Below are positions 1-4,080 of a stretch of 6,231 nt of DNA, one piece after another. Every line of letters begins with the position of its first letter. Position 1 is the first letter of the stretch. This stretch comes from Bacillota bacterium. GTDB lineage: Bacteria; Bacillota; Clostridia; Christensenellales; CAG-138. Under the pieces are notes generated by a model. It was not told the DNA's origin. It did no database searches and was given only the letters and a program-made list of their open reading frames with translations. The stretch lies in the NCBI GenBank assembly GCA_023458615.1, contig JAEWYV010000155.1, positions 1-6,231 of the forward strand. The letters are read 5' to 3'. The position numbers and the translations under genes were made by a program.

Positions 1-84
1 CAATTTTGCTTTTCTTGGTGCGCTGAATGAATCTGCTTTCGTCCTTTTTTTGTTGTAACCTGTATGCAAACTGTATTATTACAT

Positions 85-116
85 CGTAATAATTACGCAT
101 AGCAAAGTTGTATAAT
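85..116 (+). promoter_or_regulatory. Candidate promoter -10 with overlapping 6-1-6 operator-like repeat
   Basis: CGTAAT-A-ATTACG (85-97) is a perfect inverted repeat with a one-base centre, the size and shape of a dimeric regulator site. A perfect TATAAT lies at 111-116, so the repeat covers the position of its -35 element (about 88-93), where no TTGACA-like hexamer is seen. What this promoter would transcribe is unclear, as no gene follows until 1004. It is a candidate only. Confidence 0.25.
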
Positions 117-119
117 CAC

Positions 120-148
120 TTGACATCAGTTCATTTATTTGGTACGTT
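120..148 (+). promoter_or_regulatory. Weak candidate promoter with perfect -35 (TTGACA)
   Basis: TTGACA at 120-125 is a perfect -35 hexamer. At 17-bp spacing stands TACGTT (143-148), which matches only three of six positions of the -10 consensus. If used, transcription would begin near 155, just ahead of the alternative hairpins at 172-216. Confidence is low because the -10 is poor. Confidence 0.2.
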
Positions 149-171
149 ATGCCCTGTAGACATTTGTATCA

Positions 172-216
172 CCAGAGAAGATTTTATCATCTCTGGGCGC
201 AGATTAGGGCCCAGAG
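172..216 (+). other. Two mutually exclusive hairpins (switch-like RNA element)
   Basis: Hairpin 1 pairs CCAGAGA (172-178) with TCTCTGG (190-196), then continues past an A/A mismatch with GAT/ATC around a TTT loop. Hairpin 2 pairs CTCTGGGC (191-198) with GCCCAGAG (209-216). The right arm of hairpin 1 is the left arm of hairpin 2, so only one can form at a time. That arrangement is typical of attenuators. No T tract follows hairpin 2, so this is not an obvious intrinsic terminator, and no known aptamer is recognised. It could also be a set of protein-binding repeats in DNA. Confidence 0.4.
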
Positions 217-340
217 TGTTAATAATTCATGAATTTTTGCGGTTTTTTATGCATTCGTCCATGGATTCGGTTAATATGTTTTCATGGTGTTTAGGCAGGC
301 GACAGAGGGAATTTTGTCCGAATCGATCGGCAAATGATCC

Positions 341-366
341 ACTTAACTCAACGCATAATGTTAAGT
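341..366. repeat. 7-bp inverted repeat, 12-nt spacer
   Basis: ACTTAAC (341-347) is the exact reverse complement of GTTAAGT (360-366). It is AT-rich, has no T tract after it and lies inside the gene-free region. It may be a protein-binding site or chance. Confidence 0.2.
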
Positions 367-692
367 AAACGTTTTCTCATACGTCAGCCTGCATGTGTAC
401 TTTTTTTATTGGTTATTAACGTTTATTTCGCGTGAATCCGCGATGTTACAATGCGACTGATTTATGCAGAATTGTGTTGTCTTGTCGCAACGGATAGTGC
501 ATATTCATCGTTGGATACCACAAAATATTGATGTACCCGTGCCTGAATCCGGTTTGCCCCGACACTCGCGTTTTTACAAAGCGCTTTCCTGCGAGAAAAT
601 CGTTCGTTGCGCTTCGAGCGTTTAACACTATTTCATAGTATTTTTGCGAGAAGCGATTTCTGTAGAATGATTTTTCGTGTTTTCCCTCTTAG

Positions 693-714
693 TGCATGCT
701 ATAATTGCATGCAA
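693..714 (+). promoter_or_regulatory. Promoter of the riboswitch-tad transcript (extended -10)
   Basis: A perfect TATAAT (700-705) is preceded by TGC (697-699), giving an extended -10 element. This explains why no good -35 is present: the position at 17-bp spacing reads GTGTTT (677-682). The predicted start of transcription is near 711-714, about 35 nt before the first arm of the outer riboswitch helix (746), so the whole aptamer would be transcribed. The -10 is flanked by two copies of TGCATGC (693-699 and 706-712), and TTGCATGCAA (705-714) is a perfect palindrome over the predicted start site. This may be an operator. Confidence 0.6.
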
Positions 715-745
715 CGGACATGTACCTTGATAGCCAAATATTGAT

Positions 746-854
746 GCGTTTCTTCCCATGTTTAGGGCACACCCAGCGAAAACTGGCGTCGCAAAGCTAG
801 AGGGCCTACCGGCAAGCAATTGCCTATGGCAGCCAGCCGCCGAATGAAGAACGC
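746..854 (+). promoter_or_regulatory. c-di-GMP-I riboswitch aptamer (GEMM-I)
   Basis: This RNA domain binds cyclic di-GMP and controls the downstream operon. The GEMM-I signature reads in order: AGGGCACACC (764-773); stem CCAG/CTGG (773-776/783-786) capped by GAAA (778-781); the hallmark CGCAAAGC (790-797); GGGCCTA (802-808); stem GGCAA/TTGCC (811-815/820-824) with a GCAA tetraloop; TATGG (825-829), resembling a tetraloop receptor; and CAGCC (830-834) followed by GCC (839-841). By alignment from memory to the Vibrio Vc2 aptamer, g767, a794 and roughly c840 correspond to ligand-contacting G20, A47 and C92. An outer helix closes the domain: c755-t750 pair with g846-a851, and g748-g746 with c852-c854, with T749 bulged. 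Deviations from the common form are CACACC for CAAACC, GTCGC for GACGC, and mismatches C772/C787 and C777/A782 flanking the GAAA stem. Confidence 0.93.
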
Positions 855-918
855 GCGTTTACATGCGATTTGCATGTTATTTGGTGTATGTTTTATCCAT
901 TTATAAACGCAGCGGTTC
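849..918 (+). promoter_or_regulatory. Predicted antiterminator of the riboswitch
   Basis: Bases 849-861 pair with 904-918 to form 13 base pairs with single bulges at G914 and A911 (849-852/915-918, 853-854/912-913, 855-861/904-910). The loop contains a small hairpin, CATGC/GCATG (862-866/872-876). The 5' strand overlaps the right arm of the outer aptamer helix (846-854), and the 3' strand overlaps the left arm of the terminator (911-918). Aptamer closure and terminator formation are therefore compatible with each other but not with this helix. This is inferred from complementarity only. Confidence 0.65.
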
Positions 919-950
919 AAATTCGCGGGAATTTCGAACTGCTTTTTTTT
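911..950 (+). terminator. Intrinsic terminator, expression platform of the riboswitch
   Basis: Stem AGCGGTTC (911-918) pairs with GAACTGCT (936-943) with one G-T wobble. After a bulged C935 it continues as AAATTC (919-924) with GAATTT (929-934) around loop GCGG. Eight Ts follow (943-950, the first of which closes the stem). It ends 53 nt before the first gene of the operon and right after the c-di-GMP aptamer. It therefore reads as a conditional terminator in the leader rather than the end of an upstream gene. Confidence 0.9.
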
Positions 951-993
951 ATCAAAAAACGACGCCTGTTTCATTTTTGATTGAACACTGAAT

Positions 994-998
994 AGGAG
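994..998 (+). promoter_or_regulatory. Ribosome binding site of tadV
   Basis: AGGAG at 994-998 lies 5 nt before the ATG at 1004 and 8 nt before a second in-frame ATG at 1007. Spacing slightly favours 1007; both give essentially the same protein. Confidence 0.7.
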
Positions 999-1003
999 AT
1001 AGT

Positions 1004-1639
1004 ATGATGCAAGTTTTGCTGCCGGTGCTGTGTGGTGCTGTGTTAGGCGCCGCGCTGGCGGTGCCCGTCCGGTTGATCTGTGCGGTTTTACTGAAACAGC
1101 GCGGATTGGCCCCTGAAATGGAACAAAAACATTTCATAATACTCCTTCTTAGTCTTTTGTTGATGGGCGGCGTCATTGGCTGGCGCGCTGGATTTTCTTT
1201 CCACGCGCTGTATTTGCTTTTAATTCTGGTTGTTGCCGCCTGCACATTTTATATCGATGCAAAGCATCGGGTCATTCCAAACGACTTGGTTCTAGCGATT
1301 TTGATTCTTTCCGCTGTGTTCGGGTTTTCCGGGGCCATCCCGTTTCAGATTTGGTCCTCGCTTCTAGGCTTTGCCGCCTGTTTTGTCATCTTCTTCCTTC
1401 CCGGTCTGTTTGGCAAAAACGTCGGTGCGGGGGATGTTAAACTTGCGGCGGCGATGGGGTTTGCGCTCGGCTTAACGGGCAGCCTGTATGCAGTTGCATG
1501 CATGGGTCTGCTGGTGTTGGCCTATGTGCTGCTCGACAATCACGCGCCACTTTTGCAGCGCTTGAAAGAGATGATCCCCATGGGTCCGTTCTTAGCCGTT
1601 GCCCTTGTCGTCGTATCGCTGTTGCCGAATGTGATTTAA
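1004..1639 (+). CDS. tadV: Prepilin peptidase, A24 family (TadV/CpaA)
   Basis: This inner-membrane aspartic protease cleaves the short positively charged leader from Flp pilins and TadE-type pseudopilins. The protein has 211 residues and is strongly hydrophobic, with several membrane segments. Both family active-site motifs are present: D85 in FYIDAKHRVIPN, and D144 in the GxGD motif GAGDVKL (141-147). A conserved-looking IPMGPFLAVA segment lies at 191-200. The N-terminal 80 residues (GAVLGAALAVPVRLI) resemble the first helix of larger PilD-like peptidases, but no zinc-binding cysteine motif of the methylase domain is seen. At 211 residues it is longer than the shortest TadV/CpaA proteins. 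ATG 1007 is an equally possible start. It is the first gene after the c-di-GMP riboswitch, and its substrates Flp1, Flp2 and TadE follow directly, so it is very probably the dedicated peptidase of this pilus. Confidence 0.93.
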   Translation: MMQVLLPVLCGAVLGAALAVPVRLICAVLLKQRGLAPEMEQKHFIILLLSLLLMGGVIGWRAGFSFHALYLLLILVVAACTFYIDAKHRVIPNDLVLAILILSAVFGFSGAIPFQIWSSLLGFAACFVIFFLPGLFGKNVGAGDVKLAAAMGFALGLTGSLYAVACMGLLVLAYVLLDNHAPLLQRLKEMIPMGPFLAVALVVVSLLPNVI

Positions 1640-1893
1640 TCGTCTTACGCATCCGGTCACTGCGGTAAAGGTGCATTTTGTGGTATAGAACGGGCTGTTT
1701 CCGCCAGTATGATATAAAAAACGAATCGATGCATGTAAAAGAATGGGTCAAATTGGGGTCTGGTTCACGCCACGGGCGTGATTCTATCGTCGGTCTTGCA
1801 GCGTTCTGCGAGACAATCCAGTTGCTCTTAACGACGTCAGCGATGAGTTGATGATCGTCATTTGAGAATAATATGACAAGGAGAAACAACACT
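1640..1893 (+). other. Spacer between tadV and flp1 with a GC-rich hairpin
   Basis: This 254-nt stretch holds no gene. TCACGCC (1765-1771) and GGCGTGA (1775-1781) form a perfect 7-bp hairpin with an ACG loop. The following bases (ATTCTATC) are not a clear T tract, so it is a poor terminator but could be a processing site or an operator. I found no promoter with both hexamers well placed. TTGATG (1848-1853) with TAATAT (1869-1874) has 15-bp spacing and would start transcription inside the ribosome binding site. A separate flp promoter is thus plausible but not shown. Confidence 0.4.
1878..1883 (+). promoter_or_regulatory. Ribosome binding site that sets the flp1 start
   Basis: AAGGAG at 1878-1883 is 10 nt before ATG 1894. 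An upstream in-frame ATG at 1873 overlaps this site, has no ribosome binding site of its own and would lengthen the leader to 17 residues. ATG 1894 is therefore chosen. Confidence 0.85.
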
Positions 1894-2058
1894 ATGAAGA
1901 ACTTTCTGAAGAACGAAGCAGGCCAGGGCATGGTCGAATACGGCCTCATCATCGCGCTCGTCGCGGTCGTGGTCATCGTGGCAGTCAAGGCCCTCGGCAC
2001 CAACACCAACGCAGCCTTCGAAAAAATCAACGCTAATCTAGCCGGAGGCGGCAACTAA
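1894..2058 (+). CDS. flp: Flp/Fap-type major pilin precursor (Flp1)
   Basis: This is the structural subunit of the Tad pilus: a 54-residue precursor exported to the membrane, cleaved by TadV and assembled into an adhesive fibre. It has a short charged leader (MKNFLKNEAG) and a cleavage site after G10. Mature residues begin QGMVEYGLII, with the diagnostic Glu at +5 and Tyr at +6, followed by a hydrophobic helix to about residue 33. The short hydrophilic tail ends in AGGGN. The predicted mature protein has 44 residues. Codon use is strongly GC-ending (CTC, ATC, GTC, AAC), more uniform than in the neighbours, which fits very high expression. A consensus ribosome binding site precedes it and a hairpin follows directly after the stop. 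It is one of two tandem pilin genes and the likelier main subunit. Confidence 0.95.
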   Translation: MKNFLKNEAGQGMVEYGLIIALVAVVVIVAVKALGTNTNAAFEKINANLAGGGN

Positions 2059-2074
2059 CCCAGAGTCATCTGGG
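2059..2074 (+). other. Hairpin immediately after the flp1 stop codon
   Basis: CCCAGA (2059-2064), loop GTCA, TCTGGG (2069-2074) form a perfect 6-bp stem that begins at the base after the TAA of flp1. No T tract follows, so it is unlikely to be a full terminator. A stable 3' structure there could protect or partly isolate the flp1 message from flp2 and downstream genes. Confidence 0.55.
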
Positions 2075-2113
2075 CACACGCTGTAAGACCAAGTAGGAAA
2101 GGCAATCTAAGCC

Positions 2114-2269
2114 ATGAAGTGCTTTTGGGGCAACGAATTCGGTCAGGGAGTTGTTGAATACGGCCTGATCATTGCGCTTGTCGCGACAGTGGTCATCGTC
2201 GGGCTCAGACTTTTAGGTGGTACCACAAACATTCTTTTCACAGATGCCATTGATAACTGGCCATCTTGA
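2114..2269 (+). CDS. Second, divergent Flp-type pilin precursor (Flp2)
   Basis: This 51-residue protein belongs to the Flp family and was likely produced by tandem duplication of flp1. Both share the GQGxVEYGLIIALVA core at the protein level, and the DNA from GAATACGGCCT onward is closely similar. The leader MKCFWGNEFG contains Cys3 and Trp5 and ends at G10, so cleavage by TadV would leave 41 residues with Glu at +5 and Tyr at +6. After the hydrophobic helix the tail differs entirely from Flp1 and ends in NWPS. The ribosome binding site AGGAAAGG (2095-2102) lies 11 nt upstream. It is shorter than usual annotation cut-offs but well supported. Codon use is less biased than in flp1, which suggests lower expression. 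It could be a minor or alternative subunit; its role is not known. Confidence 0.88.
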   Translation: MKCFWGNEFGQGVVEYGLIIALVATVVIVGLRLLGGTTNILFTDAIDNWPS

Positions 2270-2438
2270 GTAGGATTGCTTTGTAGCATGATTCATTCAG
2301 CCATTGATCGTGCAGATAGCGATGCTGTAGCAGCGTTTTATGCCGGTGGTTGGGTTTCTCTTGGTACCCCTTGCTTCTGCGTCTTTCCTCCGTTCCTGCG
2401 GTGAAGAGTCCCATAGCAAATCGAGACTTGTTTGCCTG

Positions 2439-2465
2439 TCATACGCGTTTGATACGCGCGTATGA
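2439..2465. repeat. 9-bp inverted repeat containing repeated ATACGCG motif
   Basis: TCATACGCG (2439-2447) is the exact reverse complement of CGCGTATGA (2457-2465). The heptamer ATACGCG occurs directly at 2441-2447 and 2452-2458 and inverted at 2457-2463. ATACGCGCGTAT (2452-2463) is a perfect 12-bp palindrome. It may be a hairpin in the transcript or a regulator-binding site upstream of tadE. Confidence 0.5.
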
Positions 2466-2492
2466 TGCACAAATGTATCACAACAAATGTTT

Positions 2493-2536
2493 CGGAATGA
2501 GAGCGGCCGCAAAACAAGCTGGGCGCTCTCATTCCG
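2493..2536. repeat. 13-bp perfect inverted repeat, 18-nt loop
   Basis: CGGAATGAGAGCG (2493-2505) is the exact reverse complement of CGCTCTCATTCCG (2524-2536). As RNA it is a very stable hairpin. No T tract follows, so it is not an intrinsic terminator. A role as 3'-end protector of the pilin mRNA or as an RNase processing site is plausible. Confidence 0.6.
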
Positions 2537-2613
2537 GCACTTGTGAAAACAATCCTTTGGCAGCGTTGCGTGTCCCGCATCGTTCTGCCGCGCTTATCTA
2601 GATGTGTTGCACG

Positions 2614-2670
2614 CATCGGTATCTCTTTTGCTACGCGTTTTTTACTCCCGCGGCGAAAGAGATACGGATG
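2614..2670. repeat. Long imperfect hairpin just upstream of tadE
   Basis: GTATCTCTTTTGCT (2619-2632) pairs with GGCGAAAGAGATAC (2652-2665), 14 pairs with two wobbles. After one G/G mismatch (2618/2666) it continues with CATC/GATG (2614-2617/2667-2670). The 19-nt loop includes a run of six Ts. It ends 41 nt before the tadE start, and a second small stem (2670-2684) shares its last base. Confidence 0.6.
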
Positions 2671-2698
2671 ATGGTGAAGCCATCCGCTTGAGGAAACC

Positions 2699-2703
2699 GG
2701 GGT
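2699..2703 (+). promoter_or_regulatory. Weak ribosome binding site of tadE
   Basis: GGGGT at 2699-2703 is 8 nt before ATG 2712. The better-looking GAGGAAA (2690-2696) is 15 nt away, too far for efficient use. Compared with the strong site of flp1, this suggests low translation, as expected for a minor pseudopilin. Confidence 0.4.
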
Positions 2704-2711
2704 AATCTGCA

Positions 2712-3128
2712 ATGAGAAAACAGCTTTTTTGTAAGCGACGCGAGGGCGGACAATCCGTTGTGGAGCTTGCGCTGACCCTTCCGCTCGTATTACTGCTCCT
2801 ATTCGGCATGGTGGAAATGGGTTGGTTGATTTCCGCTCGCCAATCGCTGGACACCATGACGCGCGAAGGCGCGCGCGCCGGCATCGTCGCCGCTACGACA
2901 ACCGCGAGCAAAACGGCGGTTACCAACCGCGTCAATGCCGTCAAGCCGCCCTATATGAAGAATGCCGTAACCATTACGGTGACATTTTCCAACGCGGCAA
3001 GCTTCAAGGACGGTGATATCACCGTTACCACCGCCTATAACCTCCCGCCGCTGTCCCCGCTCACCGAGTTTTTAACCGCAGATGGCACTTATCATCTGCA
3101 TTCTACTTATACTCTTAAGATGGGTTAG
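2712..3128 (+). CDS. tadE: TadE-like minor pseudopilin
   Basis: This membrane pseudopilin of the Tad system is thought to assist pilus assembly or initiation. The protein has 138 residues. A basic leader (MRKQLFCKRREGG) precedes a class III cleavage site after G13. The mature start QSVVELALTLPL has Glu at +5 and leads into a hydrophobic helix to about residue 35. The TadE-family helix continues as GMVEMGWLISARQSLDTMTREGARAG (36-61). The remainder is a periplasm-like or extracellular domain with short beta-type segments (AVTITVTFS) and a hydrophilic, threonine-rich end. The length fits single-domain TadE. No TadF-type partner is seen in the window. It should be processed by the TadV encoded first in the operon. 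It stands apart from flp2 by a structured spacer and has a weak ribosome binding site. Confidence 0.9.
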   Translation: MRKQLFCKRREGGQSVVELALTLPLVLLLLFGMVEMGWLISARQSLDTMTREGARAGIVAATTTASKTAVTNRVNAVKPPYMKNAVTITVTFSNAASFKDGDITVTTAYNLPPLSPLTEFLTADGTYHLHSTYTLKMG

Positions 3129-3285
3129 CGTGCGTTAGTCGATAAGCTCGAATTATGTCTGCCATCGAAAAAATCTTCAACGCAAACACTAGGTACTTTC
3201 GTTCTCATTATTGTTTTTCTTTGGTTGTTTGGTTGTCCCATTGGGCAGCCAACGGGAGTAATCCGTTTCGGAGGTCGTAACCAAT
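3129..3285 (+). other. Spacer between tadE and cpaB with hairpins and a strong RBS
   Basis: No gene lies here. GGTTGTCC (3231-3238) pairs with GGGCAGCC (3243-3250), 8 pairs with two wobbles around a CATT loop. AACGG/CCGTT (3251-3255/3263-3267) forms a second small stem beside it. No T tract follows, so these are not terminators. GGAGGT (3270-3275) is the ribosome binding site of cpaB, 10 nt before its ATG. A tandem TTTGGTTG repeat lies around 3220-3236. Confidence 0.5.
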
Positions 3286-4080
3286 ATGAAGAAAATCGTC
3301 GTGTTCGCCTTGATCGCCGCCCTCGCTGCCGGTGTTTTACTGTATTATTACCTCGGTAATCTGGAGCAGCAAAAGCAGGTGAAAGTGGAGTATGAACAGG
3401 TGGTCGTTGCCGCGACGAACATCCCGGCATATACGCCAATCACCAATGAGATGGTCAAATTTCAGCAGATCCCCCTCGGTTTTGCGCATCCGCTCGCTGC
3501 GCATTCCGTCGAAGAAGTGGTTGGTTTTGTGACCGAAAGCGCGCTGATTGAGGGGGAACAAATTCTCCCCGCGAAGTTGAAACAAATGGGTCAGACCGAT
3601 AGCGGCCTCTCCTATATCGTCCCGGAAGGCATGCGCGCGGTTACCGTCGCCGTGGATGAGGTCTCCGGCGTTGCCGGCTTTATCCAGCGCGGCGATTATG
3701 TGGATGTGATTACCTACACCACCACATCTTATGATACCGACGCGGATCGTTCGCAGCAGGACGCGGCAGCAACCGGCGAACAAACAGAGGTGACCGGCGC
3801 TTCCGGCAAGCCTTCCCAGGGAACTACCCTGATTGCTGCGCAGAATGTCTGTGTAGCGGCGGTTGGCACTTCGCTCTCCAGCTCCGGTGCTACACCCACA
3901 GAAACCGGAGCCGTCGGCTATACCAGCGTCACGCTCTTTCTCACGCCGGAGGATGCCATGCGAGTCATCCAGGGCTCAAGAAGCGGTTCCGTCATTCTGG
4001 TGATGCGCGCCTCTGGCGATCACACCGGCAACCTGCAGAACCCGATTGTAAACGATTCCCTCTTGGAGAAGGCGGAGTAA
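3286..4080 (+). CDS. cpaB: Flp pilus assembly protein CpaB/RcpC
   Basis: CpaB/RcpC is a membrane-anchored accessory protein of the Tad apparatus. In Gram-negative systems it works with the outer-membrane secretin; in monoderms it probably acts at the cell envelope without one. The protein has 264 residues. A single N-terminal membrane segment (about 4-23) is followed by a charged linker. A SAF domain (about 38-100) contains VVVAATNIPAYTPITNEMV and VPEG-type motifs. The RcpC/CpaB domain (about 108-245) includes VTVAVDEVSGVAGFIQRGD (119-137), the family hallmark. Two hydrophilic low-complexity stretches (about 147-180 and 194-212) interrupt this domain and are probably surface loops. A strong ribosome binding site sets the start. 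Its stop codon overlaps the tadZ start (TAATG), so the two are probably translationally coupled. Confidence 0.93.
   Translation: MKKIVVFALIAALAAGVLLYYYLGNLEQQKQVKVEYEQVVVAATNIPAYTPITNEMVKFQQIPLGFAHPLAAHSVEEVVGFVTESALIEGEQILPAKLKQMGQTDSGLSYIVPEGMRAVTVAVDEVSGVAGFIQRGDYVDVITYTTTSYDTDADRSQQDAAATGEQTEVTGASGKPSQGTTLIAAQNVCVAAVGTSLSSSGATPTETGAVGYTSVTLFLTPEDAMRVIQGSRSGSVILVMRASGDHTGNLQNPIVNDSLLEKAE

Larger units (their letters stand above)
1..690. other. AT-rich gene-free region upstream of the pilus operon
   Basis: I see no convincing gene on either strand here. The open frames are short, lack well-placed ribosome binding sites and show no recognisable protein motif. Base composition is visibly AT-richer than the pilus genes. 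The region does hold several inverted repeats, of which the best are listed separately (85-97, 172-216, 341-366). A weak AU-rich hairpin, ACTAT/ATAGT at 627-639, is followed by five Ts (641-645). The region may be a long intergenic regulatory stretch, a decayed region or the site of an unrecognised small RNA; the sequence alone does not decide. Confidence 0.6.
2270..2711 (+). other. Gene-free, structure-rich spacer between flp2 and tadE
   Basis: This 442-nt stretch has no convincing gene. It is packed with inverted repeats, the best listed separately (2439-2465, 2493-2536, 2614-2670). Smaller ones are a weak ATGCTG/CAGCGT stem with TTTT (2322-2339), TGATGCA/TGTATCA (2463-2469/2474-2480) and GATGG/CCATC (2670-2674/2680-2684). 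No -35/-10 pair with good spacing was found. The likely role is to separate abundant pilin mRNA from the scarcer assembly genes by RNA processing, stabilisation or attenuation, or it may be a structured leader for tadE. This is an inference from the position and the density of stems. Confidence 0.5.

Noticed and set aside
108..368. 86-codon open frame on + starting with TTG
   Set aside because: It has no ribosome binding site, a TTG start, no recognisable motif, and lies across strong dyads in AT-rich sequence.
382..410. Run of seven Ts after a possible stem near 380-400
   Set aside because: Only about four imperfect pairs can be drawn before the T run.
334..435. 33-codon frame ending in a hydrophobic stretch (CVLFLLVINVYFA)
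   Set aside because: It looks like a small membrane peptide, but the nearest purine-rich site (304-310) is over 20 nt from the ATG and the inner ATG at 358 has none.
627..645. ACTAT/ATAGT hairpin followed by five Ts as a terminator
   Set aside because: The stem has only five pairs, mostly A-T, which is too weak to be confident.
762..974. 70-codon frame on the minus strand
   Set aside because: It overlaps the c-di-GMP aptamer and terminator, which explain this sequence on the + strand.
1848..1874. TTGATG...TAATAT as a promoter for flp1
   Set aside because: The spacing is 15 bp, and the start of transcription would fall in the ribosome binding site at 1878-1883.
1437..2054. 205-codon frame on the minus strand
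   Set aside because: It is the antisense shadow of tadV, the spacer and flp1, where the + strand has clear family motifs.
2288..2404. 38-codon frame in the same phase as flp2, downstream of its TGA
   Set aside because: The AGGA site is 12 nt away and the peptide matches nothing. Flp2 already has a normal pilin length, so read-through of its TGA is not needed.
2338..2712. 124-codon frame on the minus strand in the flp2-tadE spacer
   Set aside because: It has no motif and crosses three strong inverted repeats, which generate mirrored open frames.
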